A stretch of DNA of 57,876 nt from Alphaproteobacteria bacterium (GCA_013151255.1 JAADIQ010000061.1:1-57876), one strand, 5' to 3'; shown: positions 35,639 to 44,873, numbered from the stretch's first letter. Notes: generated by a model not told the origin, from the sequence alone. A program made the numbers and translations.

Positions 35639-36889
35639 ATGGCGCGCATCGTAATGAAATTCGGCGGCACGTCCGTCGCCAGTCTGGACCGCATCCGCGC
35701 GGTCTCGGAGATTGTGCGCCGCGAGATAGACGCCGGGCATAGCGTTGCGGTTGTGGTGTCGGCGATGGCTGGCGAGACCAACCGCCTTGTCGGCCTGTGC
35801 GATGAGGCTGGCCCGCCGGCGCCGGCGCTCGATGCGCGGTTTGTCGAGCATGACGCAATTGTCGCTACTGGCGAGCAGGTGAGCTCCGGTCTGTTGGCGC
35901 TGGTGATGCAAAATCTCGGCTATCGCGCGCGCTCCTGGCAGGGTTGGCAGATTCCGCTCAAAACTGACCTTGCTCATGGCCATGCCCGGATCAGCGCTAT
36001 CGAGGATGAAAGTCTTGGCGGCGCGATTGATGGCGGCGAAGTGGCGATTGTCGCCGGCTTTCAGGGCGTCGGCCCCGGCGGGCGCGTAGCAACGCTTGGC
36101 CGCGGCGGCTCGGACACCTCCGCAGTGGCGCTTGCGGCGGCCATCAAAGCTGAGCGCTGTGACATCTACACCGACGTCGACGGCGTTTACACCACCGATC
36201 CGCGCATCACCAAGCAGGCGCGGCGGATTGCGAAAATCTCTTATGAAGAGATGCTTGAAATGGCGTCCGTCGGCGCCAAAGTTTTACAGACCCGTTCGGT
36301 GGAACTGGCGATGGCCTACCGGGTGCCGTTGCGTGTGCTATCAAGTTTTGATTCGCCCGATGCGCCCGGACCCGGCACGCTAATCTGCGATGAGGATGAT
36401 ATTGTGGAAAAGAATATTGTAACCGCCGTCACGCCGGATCTGAACGAAGCGTCGGTAACGGTGCTGGCGGTGCCGGACGAGCCCGGCCGCGCCGCGGCTA
36501 TTTTCACCAAACTCGCCGAAGCCGGCGTCAATATTGACATGATTGTGCAAAGCGCCTCGCGTGAGGCGGGTTTTGCCAACACCTCGTTCACCACCAAGGA
36601 AAATGACCTCGACCGGGCGGTTGACGCATTAAATGCGGTAAAAGAAAAAATCGGTTTCAAGTCGTTGCAATCGGACCGCAATGTAGCGAAAATATCGGTT
36701 ATCGGCGTCGGCATGAAAAGCCATGCTGGCGTCGCCTCGACAATGTTTCAGACGCTGGCTGACAAGGGCATTAATATTCAGAACATTTCTACATCTGAGA
36801 TTAAAATCAGCGTCCTGATTAATTCTGATGCTGCGGAATATGCGGTGCGCGCGTTGCACGAAGCTTACGGGCTCGATAAGGCAAAGTAG
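35639..36889 (+). CDS. lysC: Aspartate kinase
   Basis: Phosphorylates aspartate, the entry step to lysine, threonine, methionine and diaminopimelate. The 416-residue protein opens with the kinase signature VMKFGGTSVAS. Further sites are GRGGSDTSAVALAAAI and DVDGVYTTDPRI. Two ACT domains fill about 265-416 (AVPDEPGRAAAIFTKLAEAG, GMKSHAGVASTMFQTLADKG), indicating feedback control by lysine and/or threonine. An internal start for a separate beta subunit is possible, as in Bacillus, but not evident. The ptsP gene follows after 68 bp on the same strand. Confidence 0.96.
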   Translation: MARIVMKFGGTSVASLDRIRAVSEIVRREIDAGHSVAVVVSAMAGETNRLVGLCDEAGPPAPALDARFVEHDAIVATGEQVSSGLLALVMQNLGYRARSWQGWQIPLKTDLAHGHARISAIEDESLGGAIDGGEVAIVAGFQGVGPGGRVATLGRGGSDTSAVALAAAIKAERCDIYTDVDGVYTTDPRITKQARRIAKISYEEMLEMASVGAKVLQTRSVELAMAYRVPLRVLSSFDSPDAPGPGTLICDEDDIVEKNIVTAVTPDLNEASVTVLAVPDEPGRAAAIFTKLAEAGVNIDMIVQSASREAGFANTSFTTKENDLDRAVDALNAVKEKIGFKSLQSDRNVAKISVIGVGMKSHAGVASTMFQTLADKGINIQNISTSEIKISVLINSDAAEYAVRALHEAYGLDKAK

Positions 36890-36957
36890 CAGGCGGGGCA
36901 AATGAGACGGCGGGGCTGGCAATAGCTCTTGCGCTTGGCTCCTGGTTTGAGATTGAA

Positions 36958-39240
36958 ATGAGCATTGAAAATACCCGTCCGCCACATGGCGAACAAGGCA
37001 TTACCGTTTTGTTGCGGCGGATGCATGATGCGGTGGCGCAAGAGGCCAGCGCGCAAGAGCGCCTTGATCATCTGACCAAGGCGATTGCGAGCCATGTGGT
37101 TGCCGATGTGTGTTCAATCTATTTGCGCCGGCCCGATGACGAGCTGGAGCTTTATTCGACCGAGGGGCTGAACCGCGAGGCGGTGCACAAGACCCGGCTG
37201 AAATGGGGCGAGGGCCTCACCGGTCTGGTTGCGCAAAGCCATCGCCCGCTGTTTACCGACGATGCGCCGCATCACCCGGCTTTCGCGTTTCGTCCGGAAA
37301 CCGGTGAGGAATATCTCCATTCCTTCCTTGGCGTGCCGCTAATCCGTTCGGGCAAAGTGCTCGGCGTTCTGGTGATTCAGAACAAGGCCGCGCGGCAATA
37401 TAACGATCACGAGGTTGAGGCGGCGCAGGCGGTGGCGATGTTGCTTGCGGAAATTGCAGCATCAGGCGAGCTGTTAAGCCAGGAAGAAACCGCCGTCTTC
37501 GGCGAGATGCTGCACCGCCCGGAGCGGCTCAAAGGTTTTCCCATCGTCTCCGGCATCGCGTCGGGCAGGGCGGTTTTCCTGCAGCCGCCGGCGCCCAAAC
37601 ATAAAGTCTTCGCCGACGATGTCGCCGGGGAAGCGGCGCGGCTGGAAGACGGGCTCAATGATTTACGTGCTTCGGTGGATACGATGCTGGCGGAAAACGC
37701 CTCGCTCTCCGGCGTCTCGCGCGAGGTTTTGGAGACCTATCGACTGTTCGCTTATGATCGGGGCTGGAAAGAACGCCTGCGCGCGGCGGTGTTTTCCGGC
37801 CTGACCGCTGAGTCGGCCGTTGAGCAGGTGATGAACGAAAATCGCGCCCGCATGTTGCAGGCGCAGGATTCCTATTTGCGCGAGCGCCTCCACGATCTTG
37901 ATGATCTGGCGCATCGGTTGTTGCGGCTGCTCTCGGGCGAGGCGACCCATGGCCATCGCGCGCTGTTTGATGAAACCATTCTCGTCGCCCGTCAGATGGG
38001 CCCGGCCGAGTTGCTTGAGTATGACCGCGACGCGTTGAAGGGGCTGGTGTTGGGCGAGGTGTCGGCGACCTCGCATGTGGCGATTGTCGCAAGGGCGCTG
38101 AAAATACCGATGGTGACCGGGCTCGGCGGTGCGATTGACCGCTGCGAAGAAGGCGATCGCGTGATTGTTGATGGCGACGCAGGCGAAATTCATATTCGCC
38201 CGGCGCTCGATATTGTCGAGACCTATAGGGTCAAGCGCGAATTACAATCGGAACGCCAGGAAGCCTTCGCCAAAGAGCGCGATCTGGCGCCCGTCACCAA
38301 AGACGGCGTTGCGATTTCCATCATGATGAATGCCGGGCTGGCTTTGGATATGGCGCATCTCAAAGACACCGGCGCCGAAGGCGTTGGCCTGTTCCGGACC
38401 GAGCTGCAATTTCTTATCGGCTCGCACCTGCCAAGCGTCGCCTCGCAAGAAGCGCTTTATACGGAAGTTCTCGACCTTGCCGATGGCAAGCCGGTGATTT
38501 TCCGCACCGCTGATATTGGCGGCGACAAGACCGCCAGCTATATGGACCAGGGCAAAGAGGTGAACCCGGCGATGGGTTGGCGCGGGTTGCGCATGGCGCT
38601 GGACCGGCCGGGAATGATCCGTTTGCAATTGCGCGCTTTGTTGGCGGCGGCGGCGAACCGTACGCTGCATTTGATGTTTCCGATGGTGACGCTGGCGGAG
38701 GAAATGGACGATGCGCGCGCGCTCCTTGATCGGGAGATTGAGCGCGCCAAACGCCAGGGCAACGCCCTGCCAAAGGACATTCAGATTGGCGCGATGATCG
38801 AGACACCGGCCGCCGCCTGGCGGGTGGAACAAATCGCCGCCAAGGTCGACTTCCTGTCTGTGGGCGGTAATGATCTGGCGCAATTTTATTTCGCCGCCGA
38901 CCGCGATTCAGATCGTGTGCAGCGGCGATTTGATCCGATGAACCCCGGCTTTTTGAGCTTTTTGAAGGCATGCGCCGACAAGGCGCGCAAGGCCAATGTG
39001 CCGTTGTCTTATTGCGGCGAGCAGGCGTCTGACCGGATTATGGCGGCGGCGCTGGTCGGGATCGGCATCGTTCATTTCTCCATGCCGGCAAGCGCCATTG
39101 GCCCGTTTCGGCGCATGACCCGGTCGTTGAATGTGGGCGATCTTGGCGCCTGGCTCGATGACCGCCTGCCGCACGCTCAGGCGAGCCTGCGCCCGGAACT
39201 TTCCGCCTTTCTGAGCGAGAACGGCGTTCTTGCCGATTAA
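36958..39240 (+). CDS. ptsP: Nitrogen-PTS enzyme I (EI-Ntr)
   Basis: Takes phosphate from phosphoenolpyruvate and passes it to NPr and EIIA-Ntr in the regulatory PTS, which in alphaproteobacteria feeds nitrogen status into potassium transport and stringent response. The 760 residues comprise a GAF domain (about 15-170, the glutamine sensor in studied members), the phosphohistidine domain with His373 in SATSHVAIVARALKIPMVTG, and the PEP-binding barrel (about 430-740) with GLFRTELQFL, FRTADIGGDK and GGNDLAQF. The usual downstream cysteine (SYCGEQAS) is present. It follows lysC closely, as in many alphaproteobacteria; partner genes are not in the window. Confidence 0.95.
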   Translation: MSIENTRPPHGEQGITVLLRRMHDAVAQEASAQERLDHLTKAIASHVVADVCSIYLRRPDDELELYSTEGLNREAVHKTRLKWGEGLTGLVAQSHRPLFTDDAPHHPAFAFRPETGEEYLHSFLGVPLIRSGKVLGVLVIQNKAARQYNDHEVEAAQAVAMLLAEIAASGELLSQEETAVFGEMLHRPERLKGFPIVSGIASGRAVFLQPPAPKHKVFADDVAGEAARLEDGLNDLRASVDTMLAENASLSGVSREVLETYRLFAYDRGWKERLRAAVFSGLTAESAVEQVMNENRARMLQAQDSYLRERLHDLDDLAHRLLRLLSGEATHGHRALFDETILVARQMGPAELLEYDRDALKGLVLGEVSATSHVAIVARALKIPMVTGLGGAIDRCEEGDRVIVDGDAGEIHIRPALDIVETYRVKRELQSERQEAFAKERDLAPVTKDGVAISIMMNAGLALDMAHLKDTGAEGVGLFRTELQFLIGSHLPSVASQEALYTEVLDLADGKPVIFRTADIGGDKTASYMDQGKEVNPAMGWRGLRMALDRPGMIRLQLRALLAAAANRTLHLMFPMVTLAEEMDDARALLDREIERAKRQGNALPKDIQIGAMIETPAAAWRVEQIAAKVDFLSVGGNDLAQFYFAADRDSDRVQRRFDPMNPGFLSFLKACADKARKANVPLSYCGEQASDRIMAAALVGIGIVHFSMPASAIGPFRRMTRSLNVGDLGAWLDDRLPHAQASLRPELSAFLSENGVLAD

Positions 39241-39389
39241 ATCGGCGATTAACAAATTCCTGCTCTACTGGCGGGGGATTGATGTAGCGGGTTAAAACTT
39301 GCGCACAATCCCGGTACGCGGGAGAGTAGGCAAAGCATGAATAGAGGCGCGGCGTGACGTCGAAAGAGGGAACAGCGGAGATCTTCGAC

Positions 39390-40169
39390 ATGGAGGATGC
39401 GCGTGCGCGCCGCCGTGCGAGCCAGCTGCCGGGCGCCGATTATAGCGACGCCGGCGCCCACCTTGCGGCGGTGCGCGAAGCGTCAGGCCTCACCATCGCC
39501 GAGGCGGCGGCCAAGACCCACATCCAGGAACATCACCTCGTAGCGATTGAAACGCTCGACACCGCCGCGCTGCCGGCGCGGCCATACGCGATTGGCTTCG
39601 TCAAAGCCTATGCAAAGTTTCTCGGCCTAGAGGCGCCGGCGATTGTCGACCGCTTCAAAGAGGATATGGGATTTTCAACGGCGCCTAAAGTTGACGTTAA
39701 AAAATTTGAAGAGCGCAAATCCGCCGAGGCGCAAGGCGGCGATTTGTCGTTGCTGGCGGTAGCCGCAATCATCGCCTTCTTCATCTGGAGCGCCTGGCAA
39801 ATAGCTTTGATTGACGGCCGCAAGCATACAGGCGCCGAGCCTGGCGAAGCGGTTCAGGCGCCAGCCTCGCTCAGCGATCCGGCGCTGACGGAAGTGGTTG
39901 AGGCGCGCATCATCGAACGCATTGAACCGGTCTTCCCGCGCGGCTGTCTCGATGGCGCCGCGCCAGTGGAAACCGTCATGGTTGCGTTTAATATCACCGC
40001 TGGCGGCCGCGTCGCGGGTGAGCGCATCGCCGTGTCGTCAAACGCCTGCTTTAACGCCTCGGCGCTCAATGCGGTTCGGCGCTGGCGGTTTGAACCGCGC
40101 ACCGTCGACGGCGCGCCGCGCGCGCTGCACGACCAAAAAGCGCGCTTTTCCTTCGACCGACCACAATAG
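39390..40169 (+). CDS. RodZ-like HTH membrane protein with TonB-like C-terminal domain
   Basis: A 259-residue fusion. Residues about 20-95 are a RodZ-type helix-turn-helix (LAAVREASGLTIAEAAAKTH, RPYAIGFVKAYAKFLGLEA). One membrane helix follows (LLAVAAIIAFFIWSAWQIAL, near 135-155). The periplasmic C-terminus (about 175-255) has the TonB-like pattern VMVAFNITAGGRVAGERIAV, then SALNAVRRWRFEP. RodZ links MreB to the wall machinery; TonB domains contact outer-membrane or wall partners. So a cytoskeleton-envelope link is conceivable (inference). ATG39390 has GGAG nine bases upstream; GTG39354 is an alternative. It sits between ptsP and ispG, where RodZ-like genes are often found. Confidence 0.8.
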   Translation: MEDARARRRASQLPGADYSDAGAHLAAVREASGLTIAEAAAKTHIQEHHLVAIETLDTAALPARPYAIGFVKAYAKFLGLEAPAIVDRFKEDMGFSTAPKVDVKKFEERKSAEAQGGDLSLLAVAAIIAFFIWSAWQIALIDGRKHTGAEPGEAVQAPASLSDPALTEVVEARIIERIEPVFPRGCLDGAAPVETVMVAFNITAGGRVAGERIAVSSNACFNASALNAVRRWRFEPRTVDGAPRALHDQKARFSFDRPQ

Positions 40170-40241
40170 GGCTGGTCTTCCAAACGGCGGATGGCGCATA
40201 ATCCGGGCGCTTTCATAGCATCTGCGGCAGGGCTTGACTTC

Positions 40242-40261
40242 CACCCTCCGCGGGTGATTTT
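40242..40261 (+). terminator. Weak hairpin before ispG
   Basis: CACCC (40242-40246) and GGGTG (40252-40256) form a 5-bp stem followed by ATTTT. It could attenuate read-through from the RodZ-like gene into ispG, but the stem and T-run are short. Confidence 0.3.
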
Positions 40262-40301
40262 GGCGTTGTAATTCTTAGCATTTCTAGTCGAGGCAGAACC
40301 A

Positions 40302-41432
40302 ATGTCATTACGCCCATGGCGCGATATCGAACGCCGTCAGAGCCGTCAGATTATGGTCGGCAATGTGCCGGTCGGCGGCGGCGCGCCGATTGCAGTGCAA
40401 TCGATGACCAACACGCTGACCTCGGATGCGCAAGCGACGATCCGCCAGGTGAACGAGATCGCAGAAGCCGGCGCCGATATCGTTCGGGTTTCATGTCCGG
40501 ATAAGGAATCAACGGCGGCGCTGGCGACGATCACCAAAAACGTTTCCGTCCCCATCGTCGCCGACATTCACTTTCACTACAAGCGCGGCATAGAAGCGGC
40601 CGAGGCGGGGGCTGCGTGCCTTCGCATTAATCCCGGCAATATCGGTTCGGCCGACCGCGTGCGCGAGGTGATTAAGGCGGCGAAGGATTATGGCTGCTCG
40701 ATGCGCATCGGCGTTAATGGCGGCTCGCTCGAAAAAGATCTGTTGGAGAAATATGGCGAGCCCTGTCCGGAGGCGATGGTTGAAAGCGCGCTCGATCATG
40801 CGCGCATTCTTCAGGACAATGACTTTCACGAATTTAAAATTTCAGTCAAAGCCTCTGACGTATTCCTGACGGTGGCGGCCTATCATGCGCTTGGCGAAGC
40901 GATTGACTGTCCGTTGCATCTCGGCGTCACCGAGGCCGGGGGGTTGCGCATCGGTTCGGTAAAATCCGCTATCGGCATGGGCAATTTGCTTTGGGCCGGC
41001 ATCGGCGACACCATCCGCGTATCGCTTTCCGCTGACCCGGTTGAAGAGGTTAAAGCCGGGTTTGATATCTTGAAAAGCCTCGGCCTGCGCCATCGCGGCG
41101 TCAATGTGATTTCCTGTCCGTCCTGCGCGCGGCAAGGGTTCAATGTCATTGATACGGTTGAAAAGCTTGAGGTGCGCCTGGCGCATATCACAACGCCGAT
41201 GTCGCTCTCGGTGATCGGTTGTGTCGTCAACGGGCCGGGCGAGGCGCGAGAGACCGATATAGCGTTCACCGGCGGCGGCGCGGGCAAAGAGCATGGCATG
41301 ATTTACCTCAATGGCGAGATTGACCACCGCATCGATAATGGCCAGATCGTTGATCATCTGGTCGAGCTGGTTGAAAAGCGCGCAGCGGAAATCCAGGCCG
41401 AGGAAGACAAGCAGTCAGTCGCTGCGGAGTAG
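40302..41432 (+). CDS. ispG: 4-hydroxy-3-methylbut-2-enyl diphosphate synthase
   Basis: The iron-sulfur enzyme that converts methylerythritol cyclodiphosphate to HMBPP, the penultimate step of the MEP isoprenoid pathway. The 376-residue protein has the TIM-barrel N-domain ([27 protein letters not shown]). Cluster ligands are Cys272 and Cys275 ([10 protein letters not shown]), Cys307 ([11 protein letters not shown]) and Glu314. Isoprenoids made here feed ubiquinone, so the pathway connects to ubiG. A clear terminator follows at 41452-41479. Confidence 0.97.
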   Translation: MSLRPWRDIERRQSRQIMVGNVPVGGGAPIAVQSMTNTLTSDAQATIRQVNEIAEAGADIVRVSCPDKESTAALATITKNVSVPIVADIHFHYKRGIEAAEAGAACLRINPGNIGSADRVREVIKAAKDYGCSMRIGVNGGSLEKDLLEKYGEPCPEAMVESALDHARILQDNDFHEFKISVKASDVFLTVAAYHALGEAIDCPLHLGVTEAGGLRIGSVKSAIGMGNLLWAGIGDTIRVSLSADPVEEVKAGFDILKSLGLRHRGVNVISCPSCARQGFNVIDTVEKLEVRLAHITTPMSLSVIGCVVNGPGEARETDIAFTGGGAGKEHGMIYLNGEIDHRIDNGQIVDHLVELVEKRAAEIQAEEDKQSVAAE

Positions 41433-41451
41433 CTTTGCGATTTTGAGACAG

Positions 41452-41479
41452 CGCGCGGGAATTTTTCCGCGCGTTTTTT
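41452..41479 (+). terminator. Intrinsic terminator of ispG
   Basis: CGCGCGG (41452-41458) pairs with CCGCGCG (41467-41473) around an 8-nt loop and is followed by six T residues. It lies 19 bp after the ispG stop and separates it from prfA. Confidence 0.88.
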
Positions 41480-41501
41480 AACGCCCTATAAAACGGAGCG
41501 G

Positions 41502-41563
41502 ATGTGTGATCCCGCAGAAAAATCATCGCGCTAATTGACCGGTTCGAGAAAATCGAGGCGGAG
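41502..41563 (+). other. prfA: Displaced 5' end of prfA (one base short)
   Basis: ATG41502, with GGAG at 41495-41498, opens [10 protein letters not shown] and then a stop. If a single A is restored in the A-run 41518-41522, the frame reads [21 protein letters not shown] and runs directly into the annotated RF1 start. [11 protein letters not shown] is the normal N-terminal helix of alphaproteobacterial RF1, and the restored protein would have 359 residues, the usual length. The break is a true mutation, a shift site, or most simply a one-base assembly error. Confidence 0.7.
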
Positions 41564-42580
41564 ATGTCGACGGTCACCGAATCTGACGTGATCATCCGGC
41601 TGTCGAAGGAACATGGCGAGCTAAGGGACATTGTAGAAAAAGCGCGCGCGCTGTCGTCGCTTCGCGCGCAGCTTGTAGAGTTACAAGAATTGTCCGAGGG
41701 TGACGATGGCGAAATGGCGGCGCTCGCCAAGGACGAGTTGGCGGAACTGAAAGAACAACAGCCGGGCCTTGAGAACGATTTGCAAATCATGCTGCTGCCG
41801 AAAGACAAGGCCGACGACAGCTCGGTTATTCTTGAGGTGCGGGCCGGCACTGGCGGCGATGAGGCGGCGCTGTTCGCCGGGGATTTATTCCGCATGTATC
41901 AGCGCTTTGCTTCGTTGCAAGGCTGGAAAGTAACGGTTCTGTCGGCCTCCGAGGCAGAGATTGGCGGCTATAAGGAAATCCAGGCGAGCGTCACCGGTGA
42001 CGGTGTCTTTGCACGGATGAAATTTGAATCCGGCGTCCACCGGGTGCAACGCGTGCCGGCGACGGAAACCCAGGGGCGCGTGCATACCTCCGCCGCAACC
42101 GTCGCGGTCCTGCCGGAGCCGGAAGAGGTTGATATTGAAGTCAACGACGGCGATCTGAGGATAGATGTGTTTCGCGCCTCCGGTCCCGGCGGGCAATCCG
42201 TTAACACGACTGATTCGGCGGTGCGCATCACCCACATCCCCACCGGGCTCGTCGTTATCCAGCAGGATGAGAAATCTCAGCACAAGAACAAAGCCAAGGC
42301 GATGCAGGTATTGCGCGCACGGCTTTATGACGCCGAACGCGCCCGCGTGGACGCCGAGCGCGCCGCCGAACGCAAAGGCATGGTCGGCACAGGCGATCGC
42401 TCCGAGCGCATCCGCACCTATAATTATCCGCAAAGCCGGGTCACCGATCACCGCATCAACCTCACGCTTTATAAGCTCGATGAAATCATCGCCGGCAATG
42501 CGCTGGATGAATTGGTTGACGCGCTAATCACCCAAGACCGCGCTGACCGGCTTGCGGAAATGCAGAGCGATGGCCGGTGA
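41564..42580 (+). CDS. prfA: Peptide chain release factor 1
   Basis: Recognises UAA and UAG in the ribosomal A site and triggers peptide release. The annotated 338 residues include the stop-codon anticodon loop PAT ([13 protein letters not shown], residues 165-167) and the catalytic GGQ at 209-211 ([20 protein letters not shown]). From ATG41564 the protein lacks about 20 N-terminal residues. The bases just upstream encode exactly those residues ([14 protein letters not shown]) in frame, but no ATG, GTG or TTG opens them; see 41502-41563. The stop overlaps the prmC start region, so the two are translated together. Confidence 0.93.
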   Translation: MSTVTESDVIIRLSKEHGELRDIVEKARALSSLRAQLVELQELSEGDDGEMAALAKDELAELKEQQPGLENDLQIMLLPKDKADDSSVILEVRAGTGGDEAALFAGDLFRMYQRFASLQGWKVTVLSASEAEIGGYKEIQASVTGDGVFARMKFESGVHRVQRVPATETQGRVHTSAATVAVLPEPEEVDIEVNDGDLRIDVFRASGPGGQSVNTTDSAVRITHIPTGLVVIQQDEKSQHKNKAKAMQVLRARLYDAERARVDAERAAERKGMVGTGDRSERIRTYNYPQSRVTDHRINLTLYKLDEIIAGNALDELVDALITQDRADRLAEMQSDGR

Positions 42581-43451
42581 GTTGTCAGACGCGCTGACAT
42601 TGGGTAAGGCGCTGCGCGATGCCGCCGCGCAACTGAACGCCGCGCCAACGCCGCTGCTTGATGCGCGGATTTTATTGAAACTGGCGAGCGGGCTTGATGA
42701 TGCGGGGGTGATTGCAAAATCTGACGACCCATTGCCGGCTGACCAGGCGAAGATATTTGCCGGCCTTATCAAACGCCGGGCGGCGGGCGAGCCGGTCGCC
42801 TATATCACCGGCGTCAAAGAATTCTGGAGCCTTGAGTTTCGCGTCAACCCGGATGTGCTGATCCCGCGCGATGATAGTGAATGTCTGGTCGAAGCGGTAA
42901 TCGCCCGGCGCGATAAACACGCGCCGTATAACATCCTCGACCTTGGAACCGGATCGGGGTGCCTGTTATGTGCGCTTCTCGATGAGTTCCCCAACAGCCT
43001 CGGGACCGGTATTGACCGCTCCGCCAACGCAATTGTGATCGCCCGCGCCAATAGCCGAAAACTGGGCCTGGCTTCGCGCGCCCGGTTTCTGGTTGGCGAC
43101 TGGGCGCGCGCGCTTGACGGCGGCTTTGATATCATTATCGCCAATCCACCCTATATCCCGGAGCGCGACCGCGCCGGCCTGCCAGTCGATGTCGGCGGAT
43201 ATGAGCCCGCCAGCGCCCTTTTTGCGGGTGAAAACGGCCTGGACGCCTATCACGCGATCCTCGCCGACGCCCCCCGTATCCTCAAACCTGGCGGGCTGAT
43301 AGTGTTCGAGGCTGGCGACGGCCAGGGCGAAAAGCTTGTTGAAATGGTTACGAAAACCTTTCACGAGGCTGAAATCTCAACCCTTAGCGACCTCAAGGGG
43401 CGGCCACGCGGGGTTATCGCGGAGCGAAAATCATTTGCAGAAAAAGATTGA
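42570..43451 (+). CDS. prmC: Release-factor glutamine N5-methyltransferase
   Basis: Methylates the glutamine of the GGQ motif in release factors, raising termination efficiency. The 293-residue protein has the N-terminal helical domain ([14 protein letters not shown]) and SAM site [16 protein letters not shown] (122-137). The NPPY active-site motif is at 192-195 ([12 protein letters not shown]), and a C-terminal segment has [20 protein letters not shown]42570 overlaps the end of prfA by 11 bp, coupling the methylase to its substrate. Confidence 0.95.
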   Translation: MAGELSDALTLGKALRDAAAQLNAAPTPLLDARILLKLASGLDDAGVIAKSDDPLPADQAKIFAGLIKRRAAGEPVAYITGVKEFWSLEFRVNPDVLIPRDDSECLVEAVIARRDKHAPYNILDLGTGSGCLLCALLDEFPNSLGTGIDRSANAIVIARANSRKLGLASRARFLVGDWARALDGGFDIIIANPPYIPERDRAGLPVDVGGYEPASALFAGENGLDAYHAILADAPRILKPGGLIVFEAGDGQGEKLVEMVTKTFHEAEISTLSDLKGRPRGVIAERKSFAEKD

Positions 43452-43722
43452 ACTGCCGGCCTCAAAGGGTATGGTAACGCCAAGACACACCACTAAGCGC
43501 TCAAAATAGAAGATTTGCGCCGGGGTTGTCCTAAATCCAACATCAGTCAGGCTACGTTACAGTCCCCGGCTAGTTGTCCGCAGCGTCGCTGCTTTATGGA
43601 ACTCGAACACTGCATGGCGATAGGGCGGTTTTTGCCGCCAAAGCACAGCCTAAAACAGACGAACGAGACGCCGCCCGATTTCGGCCGGTGGATCGCTAAG
43701 GGGCATAAATCAGGAAAACATT

Positions 43723-44319
43723 ATGAAGCGTGGTCGTAACCAACGCCGCCGTCCGGGGAATAATCCTAATCGGGCGCTTGATTCGAACGGACCGGAAGTT
43801 CGTATTCGCGGCACTGCCAGCCAGATTTATGACAAATATATCGCTCTGGCGCGTGATGCGTCATCCAGCGGTGATCGCATTAAAGCGGAAAACTGCCTTC
43901 AGCACGCCGAGCATTATTTTCGGATACTTCGAGCGGCAATGCCGCCGCCACAATCGCAATCGCCGCATCATGGCGCGTCGGAAGGCTCGACCAGCGAGCA
44001 ACCGTCGATGGATAATGGTTCCGACCGCGCCAATGAACATAGCAGCGAGCGCAGTAATGATCGGAGCAATGATCGCACCGATGAGCGTAGGCCCGACCGG
44101 CATAGTCGCGGGCGCGACCGCGATGAGCCCGTAGCGCCGCGCGAAGAAGACAAACCCGAAGCCGCCGCGCCGTCGGAAGAGGCGCCCGTATCGGCGCAAG
44201 CCGAAGACGCGCCAGAAGCCAAACCCAAACGCCGGCGTGCGAAACGAACCACAAAGCCCGCTGTGAAAGAAGACGATAAGGCGAGCGACGTCGAAGAGAC
44301 CGCCGCCGCCGCGGAATAA
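43723..44319 (+). CDS. DUF4167 domain-containing protein
   Basis: A 198-residue protein with a basic conserved N-terminus (KRGRNQRRRPGNNPNRALDS) and the DUF4167 core IRGTASQIYDKYIALARDAS, ending AENCLQHAEHYFRIL. Residues 80-198 are low-complexity: Ser/Asp/Arg-rich (SNDRSNDRTDERRPDRHSRG), then acidic Glu/Ala and a basic KRRRAKR patch. The family is restricted to alphaproteobacteria and often follows prmC, as here. The basic core suggests nucleic-acid or ribosome binding (inference). ATG43723 has AGGAAAAC upstream. The preceding 271-bp gap shows no hairpin or gene. Confidence 0.92.
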   Translation: MKRGRNQRRRPGNNPNRALDSNGPEVRIRGTASQIYDKYIALARDASSSGDRIKAENCLQHAEHYFRILRAAMPPPQSQSPHHGASEGSTSEQPSMDNGSDRANEHSSERSNDRSNDRTDERRPDRHSRGRDRDEPVAPREEDKPEAAAPSEEAPVSAQAEDAPEAKPKRRRAKRTTKPAVKEDDKASDVEETAAAAE

Positions 44320-44357
44320 GCGCATCGACGCCGGGGTTTAAGAATGCCGGTCGGTGA

Positions 44358-44399
44358 CTAGAGCATCAGGCGATTAATAGGAATCGCCCGACGCTCTAG
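44358..44399. repeat. Palindromic element 1 of intergenic cluster
   Basis: CTAGAGC (44358-44364) pairs with GCTCTAG (44393-44399), and inside it AGGCGATT pairs approximately with AATCGCCC. The stem is followed by ATTCTTT. It is the first of several related palindromes in the 554-bp gap 44320-44873. Confidence 0.75.
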
Positions 44400-44411
44400 A
44401 TTCTTTGTTGC

Positions 44412-44460
44412 GCGCCGGATATCGCGAAAAACCGGTTTCCACTTTTTCGCCCGGCGCTCT
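44412..44460. repeat. Palindromic element 2 (RIME-like)
   Basis: GCGCCGG (44412-44418) pairs with CCGGCGC (44451-44457), and inside it GCGAAAAA (44424-44431) pairs with TTTTTCGC (44443-44450). The core CCGGTTTCCACTTTTTCGC and the end GCTCTAA resemble RIME-type intergenic elements of rhizobia. The family name is by similarity from memory. Confidence 0.7.
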
Positions 44461-44476
44461 AATCTGAATCATGCAT

Positions 44477-44608
44477 CCCCGTTCCGCTCATTCCGGCGAA
44501 TGCCGGAATCCAGACTGCGGCAATTATATAGATTCCGGCCCGACCGCGAAGCGGTCAACCTAAAATCTGCGCGCCTTCGCGCGCGGGCGCCGGAATGAGC
44601 GGGGTTTT
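44477..44608. repeat. Larger inverted-repeat element with CCGGAAT ends
   Basis: The outer arms are CCCCGTTCCGCTCATTCCGG (44477-44496) and CGCCGGAATGAGCGGGG (44588-44604), complementary apart from a few bases. Inside are TTCCGGC/GCCGGAA and GACCGC/GCGGTC hairpins. TTTT follows the right arm, so it may also stop transcription. ATTCCGGCGAATGCCGGAAT-type cores occur as dispersed repeats in many proteobacteria. Confidence 0.7.
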
Positions 44609-44648
44609 GTGTATCGTGGTTGGCCAAAACCGTCTGAAAGCACCCTGA

Positions 44649-44693
44649 TCTAGACTGCGTTCACTTTTTGTCGAATCGGGAACGCAGTCTAGA
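44649..44693. repeat. Palindromic element 3, perfect 14-bp arms
   Basis: TCTAGACTGCGTTC (44649-44662) and GAACGCAGTCTAGA (44680-44693) are perfect complements with a 17-nt loop containing CACTTTTTG. The element is followed by TTCTTTA, the same tail as element 1. Confidence 0.85.
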
Positions 44694-44706
44694 TTCTTTA
44701 GTGGTC

Positions 44707-44755
44707 GCGTGTTCAAACCCAAAAATCGCCTACACTTTTTGTGAACACGCTCTAA
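44707..44755. repeat. Palindromic element 4
   Basis: GCGTGTTCA (44707-44715) pairs with TGAACACGC (44742-44750). The loop again contains CACTTTTTG and the element ends in GCTCTAATA, matching elements 2 and 3 in layout. Confidence 0.8.
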
Positions 44756-44809
44756 TAGAATTGCCGTCGCAATTTAGCTCAGGCGCTATTGTGCGTACCG
44801 ACAAGTGCT

Positions 44810-44844
44810 AAAACCGTTTCCTACTTTTCGCGTCGCGTTCTAAA
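44810..44844. repeat. Degenerate element 5
   Basis: AAAACCGTTTCCTACTTTTC followed by GCG and GTTCTAAA repeats the core and end of element 2 with several changes, and its arms no longer pair well. It lies 30 bp before the SDR start and may touch its promoter. Confidence 0.55.
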
Positions 44845-44873
44845 GTCCCCTCTTTTGAGGAAGGACGAGAACA

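Noticed and set aside
40234..40261. TTGACT followed at 16 bp by GATTTT as an ispG promoter
   Set aside because: The -10 element matches only three of six bases and overlaps a small hairpin; support is too weak.
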